Numbered from the stretch's first letter, positions 8,664 through 18,376 are shown. The stretch: DNA of 64,000 bases from Bacillus methanolicus (GCF_008764295.1 NZ_VTQX01000013.1:39151-103150); one strand, 5' to 3'. Numbers and translations are program-made. The notes: generated from the sequence alone by a model not told the origin.

Positions 8664-9824
8664 ATGAGGAAAATTTTATTCACGGCTACGATAGATGAGC
8701 ATATATGGTCTTTTCATCTCCCGTATCTTAAATGGTTTAAAGAAAATGGATTTGAAGTTCATATTGCTAGTAGCGGCAAAACGACCATTCCATTTTGTGA
8801 TCAAAAGTTTCATATCCCTTTTCAGCGCTCCCCTTTTAATTGGTCAAATTGGCAGGCATATAAACAATTAAAAAGGCTTATACACTCTCAGCATTATTCG
8901 CTTATCCATTGCCATACACCAATGGGGGGCGCGTTAACAAGGTGGGCGGCGAAAGAAAAAAGAAAGGAAGGGACAGCAGTTGTCTATACAGCGCACGGGT
9001 TCCATTTATACAGAGGAGCGCCGTGGATGAACTGGGCGATCTATTATCCAGTTGAAAAATGGCTTTCCCGATATACCGATTGTTTGGTCACGATTAATAA
9101 CGAGGACTATGTACTAGGGCAAAGGCTTTTGGCAAATCAGGTGAGATTGGTGAATGGTGTAGGCCTTGATTTAAAGAGATTTACTCCGCCGACAAAGACG
9201 CAAAAAAGTCAATTGAGAGCGCAATATCATTACTCGGAAAACGATTTTATCTTAATATTCGTGGCGGAGCTTAATGAGAATAAACAGCAAGATCTATTAA
9301 TACGGATGATCGATAAATTAAAAGCTAAAATTCCGACAATCAAGCTTCTGCTTGTAGGTGATGGGTTACTGCGCGAAAAATATCGAATGCTTGTAGAAAA
9401 ACATGGGCTTAGGCAGCATGTTTTTTTTCTTGGCTATCGAAGTGATATTGCCGAGCTTCTCTCGCTTTCAGATGTTGCCCTTTCATCTTCCAAAAGAGAA
9501 GGACTACCTGTTAATATCATGGAAGCCATGGCAGTAGGGCTACCGGTTGTAGCAACGGATTGCCGAGGCAACCGAGATTTAGTGAAGGATGGAGAGACTG
9601 GTTTTTTAATAGCTATTGATGATGTAGAGAAATGTTCTTCCTATGTTGAAGTGCTCTATCATTCTCCCCTTCTTCGAAAAGAAATGGGCGACAAAGGGAT
9701 GCAATACATGAAGAAGTATTCTTTGCAAGTAATTGAGAAGGAAATGGCTGCGCTCTATTTCGACTTGTTGCAAATGGATAGGGAACAGACTCCATCAACC
9801 TTCGGAGAGGTGATTAATGAATGA
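8664..9824 (+). CDS. epsD: Glycosyltransferase family 4, EpsD type
   Basis: A 386-residue GT-B glycosyltransferase. The N-terminus KILFTATIDEHIWSFHLPYLKWFKENGFEVH is characteristic of EpsD; the C-terminal GT1 domain carries the EX7E motif (EGLPVNIMEAMAVGLPVVATD). It adds a sugar to the lipid-linked EPS repeat on the cytosolic face. The ATG is preceded by AAGGAGAAG. The start of the next gene overlaps its stop by four bases, so the two are translationally coupled. Donor and acceptor are unknown. Confidence 0.88.
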   Translation: MRKILFTATIDEHIWSFHLPYLKWFKENGFEVHIASSGKTTIPFCDQKFHIPFQRSPFNWSNWQAYKQLKRLIHSQHYSLIHCHTPMGGALTRWAAKEKRKEGTAVVYTAHGFHLYRGAPWMNWAIYYPVEKWLSRYTDCLVTINNEDYVLGQRLLANQVRLVNGVGLDLKRFTPPTKTQKSQLRAQYHYSENDFILIFVAELNENKQQDLLIRMIDKLKAKIPTIKLLLVGDGLLREKYRMLVEKHGLRQHVFFLGYRSDIAELLSLSDVALSSSKREGLPVNIMEAMAVGLPVVATDCRGNRDLVKDGETGFLIAIDDVEKCSSYVEVLYHSPLLRKEMGDKGMQYMKKYSLQVIEKEMAALYFDLLQMDREQTPSTFGEVINE

Positions 9825-10903
9825 TGCGAGTGCTGCATTTACTTTCAAGTAATAGTTTTTCTGGCGCAGAAAATGTAGTGTGCCAGATTATGAGATTGTT
9901 TAGGGGAGAGATTGATATGGTCTATTGTTCTCCCGATGGTCCGATTAAGGTGACACTTCAACAGAAGAAGATTAAATACATACCACTCGAGCGTCTAACT
10001 ACCGGACAATTAAATAAGGTCATTCATGAATACAAGCCAGATATTATTCACGCCCATGACGTTAGAGCGAGTGTGATTGCTTCTCAGTATTCGAAAAAGG
10101 TGATGATTATATCCCATCTCCACTGTAGATTTGTCGAAATGTCCAAAATTACAGTGAAGTCGCTCTTGTATCAGCTTTGTTTAGCGAAATTTAGTCATGT
10201 TTTTACCGTTTCCAATAGCATTCGATCAGAATATGTCTTTTCAAAAGCTTTAATGCAAAAATCATCTGTTTTATACAATGCGATTGATGAAAAAGTGATC
10301 AAAAAAATGGCTGAACATGAGGAAATTGTGCGTTATGATGGTGTTTTTTTAGGAAGATTCTCATGGCAGAAGAATCCGCAAAGGCTGATTAAAATAATCG
10401 GTGAAATTGTAAAAAAGCTTCCTGATGCTCGATTTGTCCTTATTGGAAAGGGGAGTTTACTAGGGGAAGCGAAAGAACTGACCAAGAAATTAAATCTTCA
10501 GGATAATATTACTTTTACCGGATATTTATCAAATCCCTTTCCGTATTTGCGAGCATCACGATTTATGCTGATGACCTCCCGTCTAGAAGGAACACCGATG
10601 TGTATTTTAGAGGCGATGACATTGGGGATCCCGGTTGTTTCTACTGGAGTAGATGGCATAAAGGAATTGATACAAAACGGAGTAGATGGCTTTTATACAG
10701 ATGAGGATGCTGAACTGGTCGAGTATGCTTGTCAACTTATTGTAAATGATCGTTTGCGCCATCGTCTTTCGCAAAATGTACTGGAAAAATCCCGCGCTAT
10801 TAATAATTTGGTTAATTATAAGAAAAAACTTCGTAAAGTGTATCAGTCTCAAGCCTTTTTAGTCCTGAGAGAGAGAAAAAGTATGGTGAGACCACTTGAC
10901 TAA
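9821..10903 (+). CDS. Glycosyltransferase family 4
   Basis: A 360-residue GT-B enzyme. The N-terminus RVLHLLSSNSFSGAENVV contains the glycine-rich acceptor-side loop, and EGTPMCILEAMTLGIPVVST provides the EX7E donor-binding motif near residue 265. It overlaps the previous gene by four bases (ATGA) and the next by eight, so it is clearly within one operon. It probably adds one residue of the EPS repeat; linkage and donor cannot be read from sequence. Confidence 0.88.
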   Translation: MMRVLHLLSSNSFSGAENVVCQIMRLFRGEIDMVYCSPDGPIKVTLQQKKIKYIPLERLTTGQLNKVIHEYKPDIIHAHDVRASVIASQYSKKVMIISHLHCRFVEMSKITVKSLLYQLCLAKFSHVFTVSNSIRSEYVFSKALMQKSSVLYNAIDEKVIKKMAEHEEIVRYDGVFLGRFSWQKNPQRLIKIIGEIVKKLPDARFVLIGKGSLLGEAKELTKKLNLQDNITFTGYLSNPFPYLRASRFMLMTSRLEGTPMCILEAMTLGIPVVSTGVDGIKELIQNGVDGFYTDEDAELVEYACQLIVNDRLRHRLSQNVLEKSRAINNLVNYKKKLRKVYQSQAFLVLRERKSMVRPLD

Positions 10904-11990
10904 AATCAATCTCTCCATTGTGATTCCATCTTTACAAACTGGCGGTGCGGAAAGCATGGCCTTTCAGTTGGCAAAAGCGATTAATAAATCCCGCTTCAAT
11001 TTACAATTTATCTGTCTCTATTCAAGCAGTGGAACGACGTTTGAGCAGGAACTTGAGCGGATTGGAGTGAAGATTGTTTTTCTTGAAAAAGGAATTGGGC
11101 TCAATTTACTTACGTTTAGAAAAATGTGGAGGGCGTTAGAAGAGCATCAGACTGAAATTGTTCACAGCCATCTTGGTGCTTGTTTGTACGCCGCACCTTG
11201 GACGTTAATGCGCGGTAAGAAATTACTCCATACTGTTCACAACCTTCCAGTTAAGGAATTGCCATCCCTCCATCGAATGGTCTTAAGGGGGATGTTTAAA
11301 TTGAAAAAAGCCATTCCTGTTTCTATTTCGGACACGATTAGACAGGAAATAAGTCGTTTTTATAGCCTCCATGAAACAGCGGTTCCGCTTGTTTATAATC
11401 CAGTTGATCTTCGCCACTATCACTATAAGGAAGAAGAGAAGAGGCAAGAAGCTGAAACCATTAAGTTTGTATGTGTAGCAAGGTTAGCGCCGCAAAAAAA
11501 CCATAAAATGCTGTTAAAAGCTTTTGCAGCTGTTCAAAGTGAAATGGAAAATACAAGATTAGTATTGGCTGGTGAAGGAACGTTAATGAATCAGCTAAAG
11601 TTGCTTTCTGAACAATTAAAAATTAGTGAACGAGTCGATTTTTTAGGCAATGTTGAAAATATTCCAGAGCTTTTAAAAGCATCGGATATTTTTGTATTGG
11701 CTTCATCGTATGAAGGACTGCCGCTGACAATTCTAGAAGCAATGGGAGCGCGCCTTCCTGTTATCGCAACGCGCGTTGGTGGTGTTCCAGATATTGTGAA
11801 AGAAAATGGTGTACTAATCGAACCAGATCAACCTCATAAATTTGCTGAAGCTATGTTGAAGCTAGCAAAGCATAAAAATTTAAGAGAAAGGATGGGCGAA
11901 CAAGGATTTTTGATGTCTTCTCAATATGATATCGAAACGATCTCCCATAAGTATGAGCAATTATATATTACGTATTGTTCATCATCTTGA
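10896..11990 (+). CDS. Glycosyltransferase family 4 (paralogue of 12945-14018)
   Basis: A 364-residue GT-B glycosyltransferase with IPSLQTGGAESMAFQLAKAI at the N-terminus and EGLPLTILEAMGARLPVIATRVGG (EX7E) near residue 275. The TTG start has GGTGAG five bases upstream, and the gene overlaps the previous one by eight bases. It is similar throughout to the glycosyltransferase at 12945-14018 (for example KKAIPVSISDTIRQE versus KKAIPVAISSTIRKE), pointing to an ancestral duplication. About 950 bp of apparently non-coding DNA follows it. Confidence 0.88.
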   Translation: MTKINLSIVIPSLQTGGAESMAFQLAKAINKSRFNLQFICLYSSSGTTFEQELERIGVKIVFLEKGIGLNLLTFRKMWRALEEHQTEIVHSHLGACLYAAPWTLMRGKKLLHTVHNLPVKELPSLHRMVLRGMFKLKKAIPVSISDTIRQEISRFYSLHETAVPLVYNPVDLRHYHYKEEEKRQEAETIKFVCVARLAPQKNHKMLLKAFAAVQSEMENTRLVLAGEGTLMNQLKLLSEQLKISERVDFLGNVENIPELLKASDIFVLASSYEGLPLTILEAMGARLPVIATRVGGVPDIVKENGVLIEPDQPHKFAEAMLKLAKHKNLRERMGEQGFLMSSQYDIETISHKYEQLYITYCSSS

Positions 11991-12145
11991 ATGATTGTTC
12001 CTTTCAAGTGTCTGCCTGCATTGCGAAGCGAAAAAAGAGTTCATATGAAGAGATAGTGTCAAAAATTCTATGGCAACTACTTAGATGTTTAGGTTCTTTC
12101 CCATTTATTAGGTGGAAAGGCGACGCAATCGCTCTTGAAAAACAC

Positions 12146-12241
12146 GCCAATGGTTTGTGTTTGAGGTAACAAGGGTGAAGGAAAAAGAAGACATACCAAA
12201 TAGCTCTTGGCTCTTGGTTCTTTCAATTTTAAACCATTGGC
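12146..12241. repeat. Imperfect inverted repeat
   Basis: GCCAATGGTTT (12146-12156) is repeated inverted as AAACCATTGGC (12231-12241). The flanks extend the match imperfectly through CTCTTGA-like sequence on both sides. It could be the trace of a small mobile element or simply a large hairpin; function unknown. Confidence 0.45.
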
Positions 12242-12426
12242 AAGTTCGGTTTGTCAAGAGTTCGCTGACTCCGATTGCTGACCAGCTCAAAACTCAAGGG
12301 CTCTGCTAGTGAGGCAGCCTCTGTTGGGTAATCCATTGTTGAGCGAACCCAATGAGTTTAGTCCATCGGGCTGGCATCCTTGGCAAGCCTGATAACTCTG
12401 GATGAACAACAGGTACTTTAAGGTTC

Positions 12427-12521
12427 ATGAGGACAAAGAGCGCTGAAAAAAAGCAAAGTGTGTCCTCATAGAGGGTTCATGAGGACAAGGAATTGTGAGA
12501 ATAGAGCAAGCTTGTTCTCAT
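12427..12521. repeat. Two tandem hairpin repeats (ATGAGGACA...TGTCCTCAT)
   Basis: Unit 1 spans 12427-12469 with perfect arms ATGAGGACA / TGTCCTCAT. Unit 2 spans 12479-12521 with arms ATGAGGACAA / TTGTTCTCAT (one G-T wobble). The two ~43-bp units lie nine bases apart and share their left arm and spacing. They look like a REP-type intergenic palindrome. The second is followed by a T-rich stretch and might also act as a terminator. Confidence 0.65.
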
Positions 12522-12944
12522 ATTTTGATACTCTTATTTTTGCGTTCCTATGTCTTCGAACTGGTTTCAATGGTTCCCTCTGTGAGAAGTAGTTGATAAT
12601 CAAGCTTTTAAGGGACGACAATGACGGGAAGCTCGTCCACCTGAAGCTTTCGAAAAGGTTTATTTACGGGCGTTTCTACGGGTTTATCGAACATACTCTT
12701 CCCCACAAGAAGCGATTGAATTGTTCTTGATAGTTTATAAAAGTTAATAAATATAGGTTATAAGTTGAGGGGACAACAACTTGTTACTTCCTATTTTAGG
12801 AATTTTGATGTCGTGTGGTAACCTCATCAAACCATAAAATTCAGGGTGGCCTTTTTTTGCTTACAAAGCCCTCTAACTAGGTCATTTATAATCTATTTCT
12901 TATAAAAGTTCTGACAATAGGTATGAAGAGGGGGGAGATTATAG

Positions 12945-14018
12945 ATGAAAAAAAGAAAAGTAGCTATAGTAGTGCCATCATTCGTTGTTGGTGGTGCGGA
13001 GAAGATGGTATATCAGCTTGCGGCGGCATTAGATCGAAAAGAGTTTGTGCTTAAGCTAATTTCATTAAGTCCACCACAGTGCACGTCTTTTGAAGAAGAA
13101 CTGCAGAAACAAGGGCTTGATATCACATTTTTAAATAATTGTGGCAAATTGAGTTTAAAGACGGTTGCTTTAGTTTGGAGGGAGCTGAGTAAGTTTAAGG
13201 CGGATATTGTTCATACCCATTTACATGCTTTCCTTTATGTATTTCCCTGGGTTTGTACCCATGCAACGTCCATGCTCCATACGATTCACAGTACACCGAA
13301 AGTTGAGTTCTCCTCCAGGCTCATTTTTTTGATGGAGCGTCTTTATAAGTTGAAAAAAGCCATTCCGGTCGCCATTTCGAGCACAATTAGGAAGGAGGCA
13401 TCTGAGCTATACAAGCTTCCTTTAGATGAGGTCGAACTAGTTTATAATCCTGTTCAACTTGTAAAACATCGAGAAACGAGCTTTAGCAACGAAGCAATTA
13501 CCTATATTAATGTAGCAAGATTAGAACCTATTAAAAATCATAAGCTTCTGCTTCAGGCCTTTTCCGTCATAAATAAAGAGTTGCCGCAAGCGTCTTTGAT
13601 TTTGGTTGGAGATGGGAAGGAGAAAAAGACGTTAGAAGCGTATGCTGATGAATTAGGAATTAGAAATAAGGTCGTATTTACTGGAAATGTTTCTAATGTG
13701 GAGGATTATTTGGCCCGTTCAGATATTTTTGTGCTTACTTCTATTTATGAAGGTTTGCCTTTAGCAATTTTAGAAGCGATGGCAAGTGGTCTTCCGATTA
13801 TCGCAACGAATGTTGGCGGGATTGCAGACGTGATAAAGGGCAATGGTTTATTAGTAGAAAGCGGGGATTTGCTAGCCTTAAGTGATGGGATGTTAGAACT
13901 GGCGAGAGATAAGGAGAAAAGGGTGCAAATGTCGAAATGTGCAAAGGAAAACGTCAAAGCTTATGATGTGGCGATTGTGGCACAGAAGTACGGGGAGTTA
14001 TACAAGAAATATGGATAA
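12945..14018 (+). CDS. Glycosyltransferase family 4 (paralogue of 10896-11990)
   Basis: A 357-residue GT-B glycosyltransferase with VPSFVVGGAEKMVYQLAAAL near the N-terminus and EGLPLAILEAMASGLPIIATNVGG (EX7E) near residue 270. The ATG has a strong GGGGGGAGA site eight bases upstream. It is a clear paralogue of the gene at 10896, and the pair probably adds related sugars in the repeat unit. Its end overlaps the start of the polymerase gene. Confidence 0.88.
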   Translation: MKKRKVAIVVPSFVVGGAEKMVYQLAAALDRKEFVLKLISLSPPQCTSFEEELQKQGLDITFLNNCGKLSLKTVALVWRELSKFKADIVHTHLHAFLYVFPWVCTHATSMLHTIHSTPKVEFSSRLIFLMERLYKLKKAIPVAISSTIRKEASELYKLPLDEVELVYNPVQLVKHRETSFSNEAITYINVARLEPIKNHKLLLQAFSVINKELPQASLILVGDGKEKKTLEAYADELGIRNKVVFTGNVSNVEDYLARSDIFVLTSIYEGLPLAILEAMASGLPIIATNVGGIADVIKGNGLLVESGDLLALSDGMLELARDKEKRVQMSKCAKENVKAYDVAIVAQKYGELYKKYG

Positions 14019-15366
14019 TGTCATGGCTGTTAATAGAGAGGATACCTTCGAGCAGAGGCATTGGGCGAATATCATCGGGAAAGAAAACAAATTTTTTGTT
14101 TTCTTTGCTAGCTTGATTTTTTTGGCAGTGCTTCTCCGCGATTATTTTGATGTACCCATTCATAAATATGTGCTTTTACTGATTGTGGTAGTTGCTTTCA
14201 TTTATTTGAGCGAGAGCTTTCTTATTGCCTACTTTGCTTTTCTTATTCCGTTCTTGCCAGGCTTGCCAGGAAATTATATTGTAGCGGCTGCTATTTTCTT
14301 TCTTATTTTGAAGCAAGGAAAAATGGTGCTTAATGGGTATATGTTCGCTGCCTATGCCTTTCTTCTTTTGCAACTTATTCATCTTTTTTTGTTTCAATCT
14401 TCTATTGGCGGCTTTGTCAAATTCAGTCTTTACATTATTTTAATAGTACTCGTTTTATTGAAAAAAGAAAAAAATGAGCGCCCAGCGCTCGTATTATTAT
14501 CTTTTGGAATTGGCGTTATCGCAGCCTTTACGATCATTCTTTTAAATACATTGAAATATATGCCATTAAGCTTGCTGATTAAAAATGGCATCAGATTGGG
14601 GAATATTGCAACAGTGAATGCACAGTTCGATGTTACGGATATTACGTTAACGTTAGATCAAAATACACTCGGCTATTTCTGTGCAATTGCTCTTTCCCTT
14701 TTTCTCGTCTTATTGTTCTCAAAAAAATTATCGCCCCCTTGGGCAGTTGTATGTATTGTCATTACCTTTATTTATGGGAGCTTAACTCTTTCCAGAACGT
14801 TTATTGTCATTAGCATCGGTGTGATTGCCTATTATTTTTTAATGAATTTGCGGATTAGCAAAAATTCTATTTTAGCCTCAACTTCTCTTGCTGCTTCAAT
14901 CATGTCCATTTTCATCGTTATTCAAATGTTTTTTCCGACAACGTTTCAGTTTATTATGAAACGTTTTCAGGAGGCAGATCTTACAAATGGTCGGGCAGAG
15001 ATTTGGAATCAATATCAAGAATTTATGCTGGCAAAATTAGATCGCCTTATTTTTGGTATCGGCATTCAGGAGATGCATGTAAAGGCTGGATTCTTTCATG
15101 TGCCACATAACGGATTTCAACAAATATTTGTTGCGGGAGGAATTGTCGGATTCCTCTTATTTATGATCTTTTTATTCGGACTTTATCGTTGTAATAAGGC
15201 CCGTTTTAAGGATGGAAATCAGAGGATTTATTTATTGCCGATTATTACTTTGTTTGTTTACATTCAAGCATTACAATTCCTTTCTCCACATATTATGATG
15301 CTCCCGCTAATCGTTGTTTTTTGCGCACTGCGAATACCCGCTGGAGCCAATTTAAAAAGGTATTAA
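14011..15366 (+). CDS. O-antigen polymerase/ligase-like membrane protein (Wzy candidate)
   Basis: An integral membrane protein (~451 residues) with about ten or more hydrophobic helices. A larger loop before the late helices contains NGRAEIWNQYQEFM and VPHNGFQQIFVAGG, which match the Wzy_C/O-antigen ligase pattern. It would polymerise lipid-linked EPS repeats on the outer membrane face. I chose ATG 14011, overlapping the previous gene by eight bases; ATG 14023 is an alternative. It is the only polymerase candidate in the island. Confidence 0.8.
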   Translation: MDNVMAVNREDTFEQRHWANIIGKENKFFVFFASLIFLAVLLRDYFDVPIHKYVLLLIVVVAFIYLSESFLIAYFAFLIPFLPGLPGNYIVAAAIFFLILKQGKMVLNGYMFAAYAFLLLQLIHLFLFQSSIGGFVKFSLYIILIVLVLLKKEKNERPALVLLSFGIGVIAAFTIILLNTLKYMPLSLLIKNGIRLGNIATVNAQFDVTDITLTLDQNTLGYFCAIALSLFLVLLFSKKLSPPWAVVCIVITFIYGSLTLSRTFIVISIGVIAYYFLMNLRISKNSILASTSLAASIMSIFIVIQMFFPTTFQFIMKRFQEADLTNGRAEIWNQYQEFMLAKLDRLIFGIGIQEMHVKAGFFHVPHNGFQQIFVAGGIVGFLLFMIFLFGLYRCNKARFKDGNQRIYLLPIITLFVYIQALQFLSPHIMMLPLIVVFCALRIPAGANLKRY

Positions 15367-15396
15367 AGGAAAATTATTACTAGAAGGAGATTGAAA

Positions 15397-16389
15397 ATGA
15401 GTGTGCTCGTAAGTATTAATTGCATTACCTATAACCATGAAGCATATATTCGCCATGCAATAGAAGGCTTTCTGATGCAAAGGACGGAATTCGCATATGA
15501 AATTTTGATTGGAGAAGACTGTAGCACCGACAGAACGCGTGAGATTGTTGAAGGGTATAGAAAACAGTTTCCTGACAAGATTCGGATCATTACATCTCAA
15601 AATAATGTTGGTCCAAGTGAAAATAGCTTGAGATTGCTTGAGGCTTCGCAAGGAAAGTATATCGCTCTTTGCGAGGGGGATGATTATTGGACAGATCCGT
15701 ATAAATTACAGAAACAAGTCGACTATATGGAAAATCATTCGGACTGCACCCTCTGTTTTCATGGGGCTAAAATTTTTGATGAAGGAAAGCAAAAAATGAT
15801 TTCAGACATTAAACCGTACGCTAATAGTAGGATTAGTCCAGTGGAAGATATTATTTTTGGAGGAGGTGGATTCTGCCCGACTGCTTCATTGTTGTTTCGT
15901 AAACAGTCTGTGGAGCAACTGCCACTGTTTTTTCAAAAAGCTCATGTAGGCGATTACCCGCTCCAAATGTATTTAGCAAGTCAAGGCTATGCCTATTATA
16001 TGGACGAAATGATGGCGGTATACCGCTATGGTGCTGAAATGTCTTGGAACTATCAATTAAATTCCGGGGAGGATCGGCTTGAGAAAGCAATCCAATTAAA
16101 GGAAGCTGATAATCGTCTATTAGAGGAATTTCATCGCTTTACAAATGGACGCTATCTGATGGCGATTGAAAGTACAAAGAGGAAAAACGAGTTTGCTATT
16201 TTACTGCTTCAAAATCGAATTGGGGAGCTGAAAAAACAGCCATACCGAACTTTTTACAAAGAGTTAACCGTGCGTCATCGTATGAAATTGAGAGTGCGCT
16301 ACCACTTGCCAAAGGTCTATCGGTGGATATTAGAGATGAAAAAGCATTTGAAGAAACTGGCGATCGTACGTCTAGGTGTGAATAGATGA
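15397..16389 (+). CDS. Glycosyltransferase family 2
   Basis: A 330-residue GT-A fold glycosyltransferase. SINCITYNHEAYIRHAIEGFLMQ at the N-terminus, GEDCSTDRTREI and the CEGDDYWTDPYKLQKQ block (metal/donor site) are characteristic of this group. ATG 15397 is preceded by AAGGAGA at 15384-15390; a TTG two codons earlier is too close to that site. Its stop overlaps the ATG of the flippase gene (ATGA). It is likely another repeat-unit transferase in the cytosol. Confidence 0.88.
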   Translation: MSVLVSINCITYNHEAYIRHAIEGFLMQRTEFAYEILIGEDCSTDRTREIVEGYRKQFPDKIRIITSQNNVGPSENSLRLLEASQGKYIALCEGDDYWTDPYKLQKQVDYMENHSDCTLCFHGAKIFDEGKQKMISDIKPYANSRISPVEDIIFGGGGFCPTASLLFRKQSVEQLPLFFQKAHVGDYPLQMYLASQGYAYYMDEMMAVYRYGAEMSWNYQLNSGEDRLEKAIQLKEADNRLLEEFHRFTNGRYLMAIESTKRKNEFAILLLQNRIGELKKQPYRTFYKELTVRHRMKLRVRYHLPKVYRWILEMKKHLKKLAIVRLGVNR

Positions 16390-17876
16390 GAGAGTATCAA
16401 CAAGTAAAAGAAAGAACGATAAGCGGATTAATTTGGAGCTTTATTGATTTATTAGTAAGTCAAGGGATTCAATTTATCGTCCTGCTTATTCTTGCTAGAA
16501 TTTTAGCACCGGAGCATTTTGGTTTAATTGGAATGGTGGCGATCGTGATCGCGGTCTCTAATTCGATTATTGATAGTGGTTTCTCTCAAGCACTTATTCG
16601 TGAGAAAGAAGTGGCAAGAGCAGAATACTCTACGATTTTTTATTTCAATATTTTGATGTCGAGTTTGCTCTATACAGCTTTATATGTAGCAGCCCCTTAT
16701 ATTAGTGCTTTTTTTAATGAATCACAGTTAATGATCATGATTCGTTTCTTGTCTTTCGGAATCGTAATCAATTCCTTTGCGATTATTCCGAGAGTCCTGC
16801 TTATTAAAAAGCTACAGTTTCGAACGCAATCGCTCATTACAATGATTTCTTCGACTTTAGCTGGAATCATTTCTGTCTATTTAGCGGCAATGGGTTATGG
16901 AGTATGGAGTTTAGTTGTGCAAGCACTGATGACCCAAGCTTTACAAACTATTATCCTTTGGACTGTTACGAAATGGATGCCTGCACGGGCATTTGAAAGG
17001 GCCTTTTTTCGAAGATTATTTCGTTTTGGTTCCAAGCTTTTGCTCTCAGGACTAATTGACACTTTCTATCAAAATATTTATTCACTTTTGATCGGAAGGC
17101 TTTATCCAGCAGCTATGCTCGGATATTATACGAATGCAGCGAAATTGACCGATGTCATCGCTAATTCGACAACCGCTGCACTTCAGAGAGTTACATATCC
17201 TGTATTGAGCGGCTTTCAAGATGATACGCTGCAACTGCGGAATATGTATGAAAGATTGATCAGGCTTGCAGCATATATCATGTTTCCATTAATGATCGGA
17301 CTTCTGACAGTGGCTGATTCGTTCATTCCCTTGCTGCTCGGGGAACAATGGATTCATTCGATTGGTTATTTTAAACTATTATGCTTAGCGGCGATGATTT
17401 ACCCGTTGCATGCTTTAAATTTGAATATTCTTCAGGTGAAGGGAAGGGCAGATTTGTTTTTAAAGCTTGAGATTATAAAGAAATCATTGTTGACGCTACT
17501 TATTGGGGCGTCTTTATTGTTTTCTTTAGGGATTTACGGTTTGATAACAGCGGCAGTTTTATGCTCCTATCTTTCTTTGTTTATAAATACTTACTACTCC
17601 GCTAGGGAGATATCCTATTCTGTTCAAGAACAGCTGAAAGATTTAATACCTTCGTTTTTTCTAGCGTTGTTGATGGGAGGCTTCGTATTATTGGTTGGAA
17701 TGTTACTGCCAGAGCTATATTTCATCCGCATCCTTGTTCAAGGATTAAGTGGAGTTATTTTCTACTTTACTATGAGCAGGATCTTAAAGCTATTTGAATT
17801 TGAGATTTTATATTCGGAACTGATGAGAATTTTTAATGGTCGCAAGGAAAAATTAATGAAGGCAAAAGGAGCATAG
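16386..17876 (+). CDS. Polysaccharide repeat-unit flippase (Wzx/TuaB type)
   Basis: A 496-residue polytopic protein of the MOP/PST exporter superfamily. The start, KERTISGLIWSFIDLLVSQGIQFIVLLILARIL, is typical of TuaB/Wzx proteins, and about 12-14 hydrophobic helices follow. It should translocate undecaprenyl-linked EPS repeats across the membrane for the polymerase at 14011. It overlaps the upstream glycosyltransferase by four bases and lies three bases before the GNAT gene. A teichuronic-acid role, as for TuaB, cannot be excluded, but the context favours EPS. Confidence 0.88.
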   Translation: MREYQQVKERTISGLIWSFIDLLVSQGIQFIVLLILARILAPEHFGLIGMVAIVIAVSNSIIDSGFSQALIREKEVARAEYSTIFYFNILMSSLLYTALYVAAPYISAFFNESQLMIMIRFLSFGIVINSFAIIPRVLLIKKLQFRTQSLITMISSTLAGIISVYLAAMGYGVWSLVVQALMTQALQTIILWTVTKWMPARAFERAFFRRLFRFGSKLLLSGLIDTFYQNIYSLLIGRLYPAAMLGYYTNAAKLTDVIANSTTAALQRVTYPVLSGFQDDTLQLRNMYERLIRLAAYIMFPLMIGLLTVADSFIPLLLGEQWIHSIGYFKLLCLAAMIYPLHALNLNILQVKGRADLFLKLEIIKKSLLTLLIGASLLFSLGIYGLITAAVLCSYLSLFINTYYSAREISYSVQEQLKDLIPSFFLALLMGGFVLLVGMLLPELYFIRILVQGLSGVIFYFTMSRILKLFEFEILYSELMRIFNGRKEKLMKAKGA

Positions 17877-17878
17877 CT

Positions 17879-18376
17879 ATGAATTATGTTACAGTGCAAA
17901 AATACCAGCAGCAATTTCAAACACAAGGCTATCATTTTGAACTACTTCCGTTAACGGAGGAAAATATCGGACGAATAAGTCGCATTTTCGAGGCTTTAAA
18001 TTCTGAGTTTCTCTTTCCTGTTGAAGATAAAGAAGCGTTGATAACGTACGCCAATAAGCTGCTAAAAAACGGTTATAATTTTATCTTATCAACCGGGGAG
18101 GAGGATATCGCGATTACCTCTATTTATGCGAATGATTATCGAACAAAAATAGCATTCTGCAACAGCTTTGGAATCGTTCCTGCTTATCGGGGCAATCGGA
18201 TTGTTGTCAAGTTAGTCGAATTTAGTTTGGCTTTTGCGAAGGAGGTTGGGATGGAAAAGTATCGAGCAGAGATAAATAAAAAAAATTCAAGATGGCTCCA
18301 GTTTTTATTGGGCTATCAATTTCAAATTGAAAAGGAGACAGACAATCATTCGTACTTAATTATTAAAGATTTGTAG
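17879..18376 (+). CDS. GNAT-family N-acetyltransferase
   Basis: A 165-residue GNAT-fold protein. The central VPAYRGNRIVVKLVEFSLAFAKEVG segment carries the acetyl-CoA pyrophosphate loop (R/Q-x-x-G-x), and it ends with the usual beta strand. AAAAGGAG lies seven bases before the ATG. Placed between the flippase and rfbA, it may N-acetylate an amino sugar. It could act on the dTDP-amino sugar of the next genes, or stand in for the missing EpsM; the sequence does not decide between them. Confidence 0.75.
   Translation: MNYVTVQKYQQQFQTQGYHFELLPLTEENIGRISRIFEALNSEFLFPVEDKEALITYANKLLKNGYNFILSTGEEDIAITSIYANDYRTKIAFCNSFGIVPAYRGNRIVVKLVEFSLAFAKEVGMEKYRAEINKKNSRWLQFLLGYQFQIEKETDNHSYLIIKDL

Larger units (their letters stand above)
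11991..12944 (+). other. Long non-coding stretch inside the EPS island
   Basis: About 950 bp between two paralogous glycosyltransferases with no convincing gene; the short open frames here (<=64 codons) lack ribosome binding sites and known motifs. It contains an imperfect inverted repeat (12146-12241) and two hairpin repeats (12427-12521). All neighbouring genes overlap or nearly touch, so a gap of this size probably marks a deletion, a decayed gene or a former insertion. I cannot identify the remnant. Confidence 0.6.

Noticed and set aside
11975..12290. Short open frames (64 codons +, 60 codons -) after the third glycosyltransferase
   Set aside because: No ribosome binding sites, no recognisable motifs, and one overlaps the preceding gene; more likely non-coding debris.
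12427..12521. Considered as a CRISPR-like repeat pair
   Set aside because: Only two units, each internally palindromic with different loops and a nine-base gap; no spacer-repeat regularity.
12600..12740. Possible transposase remnant (frame reading VYLRAFLRVYRTYSSPQEAI)
   Set aside because: No catalytic motif or convincing family resemblance and no terminal repeats; could not support an IS call.
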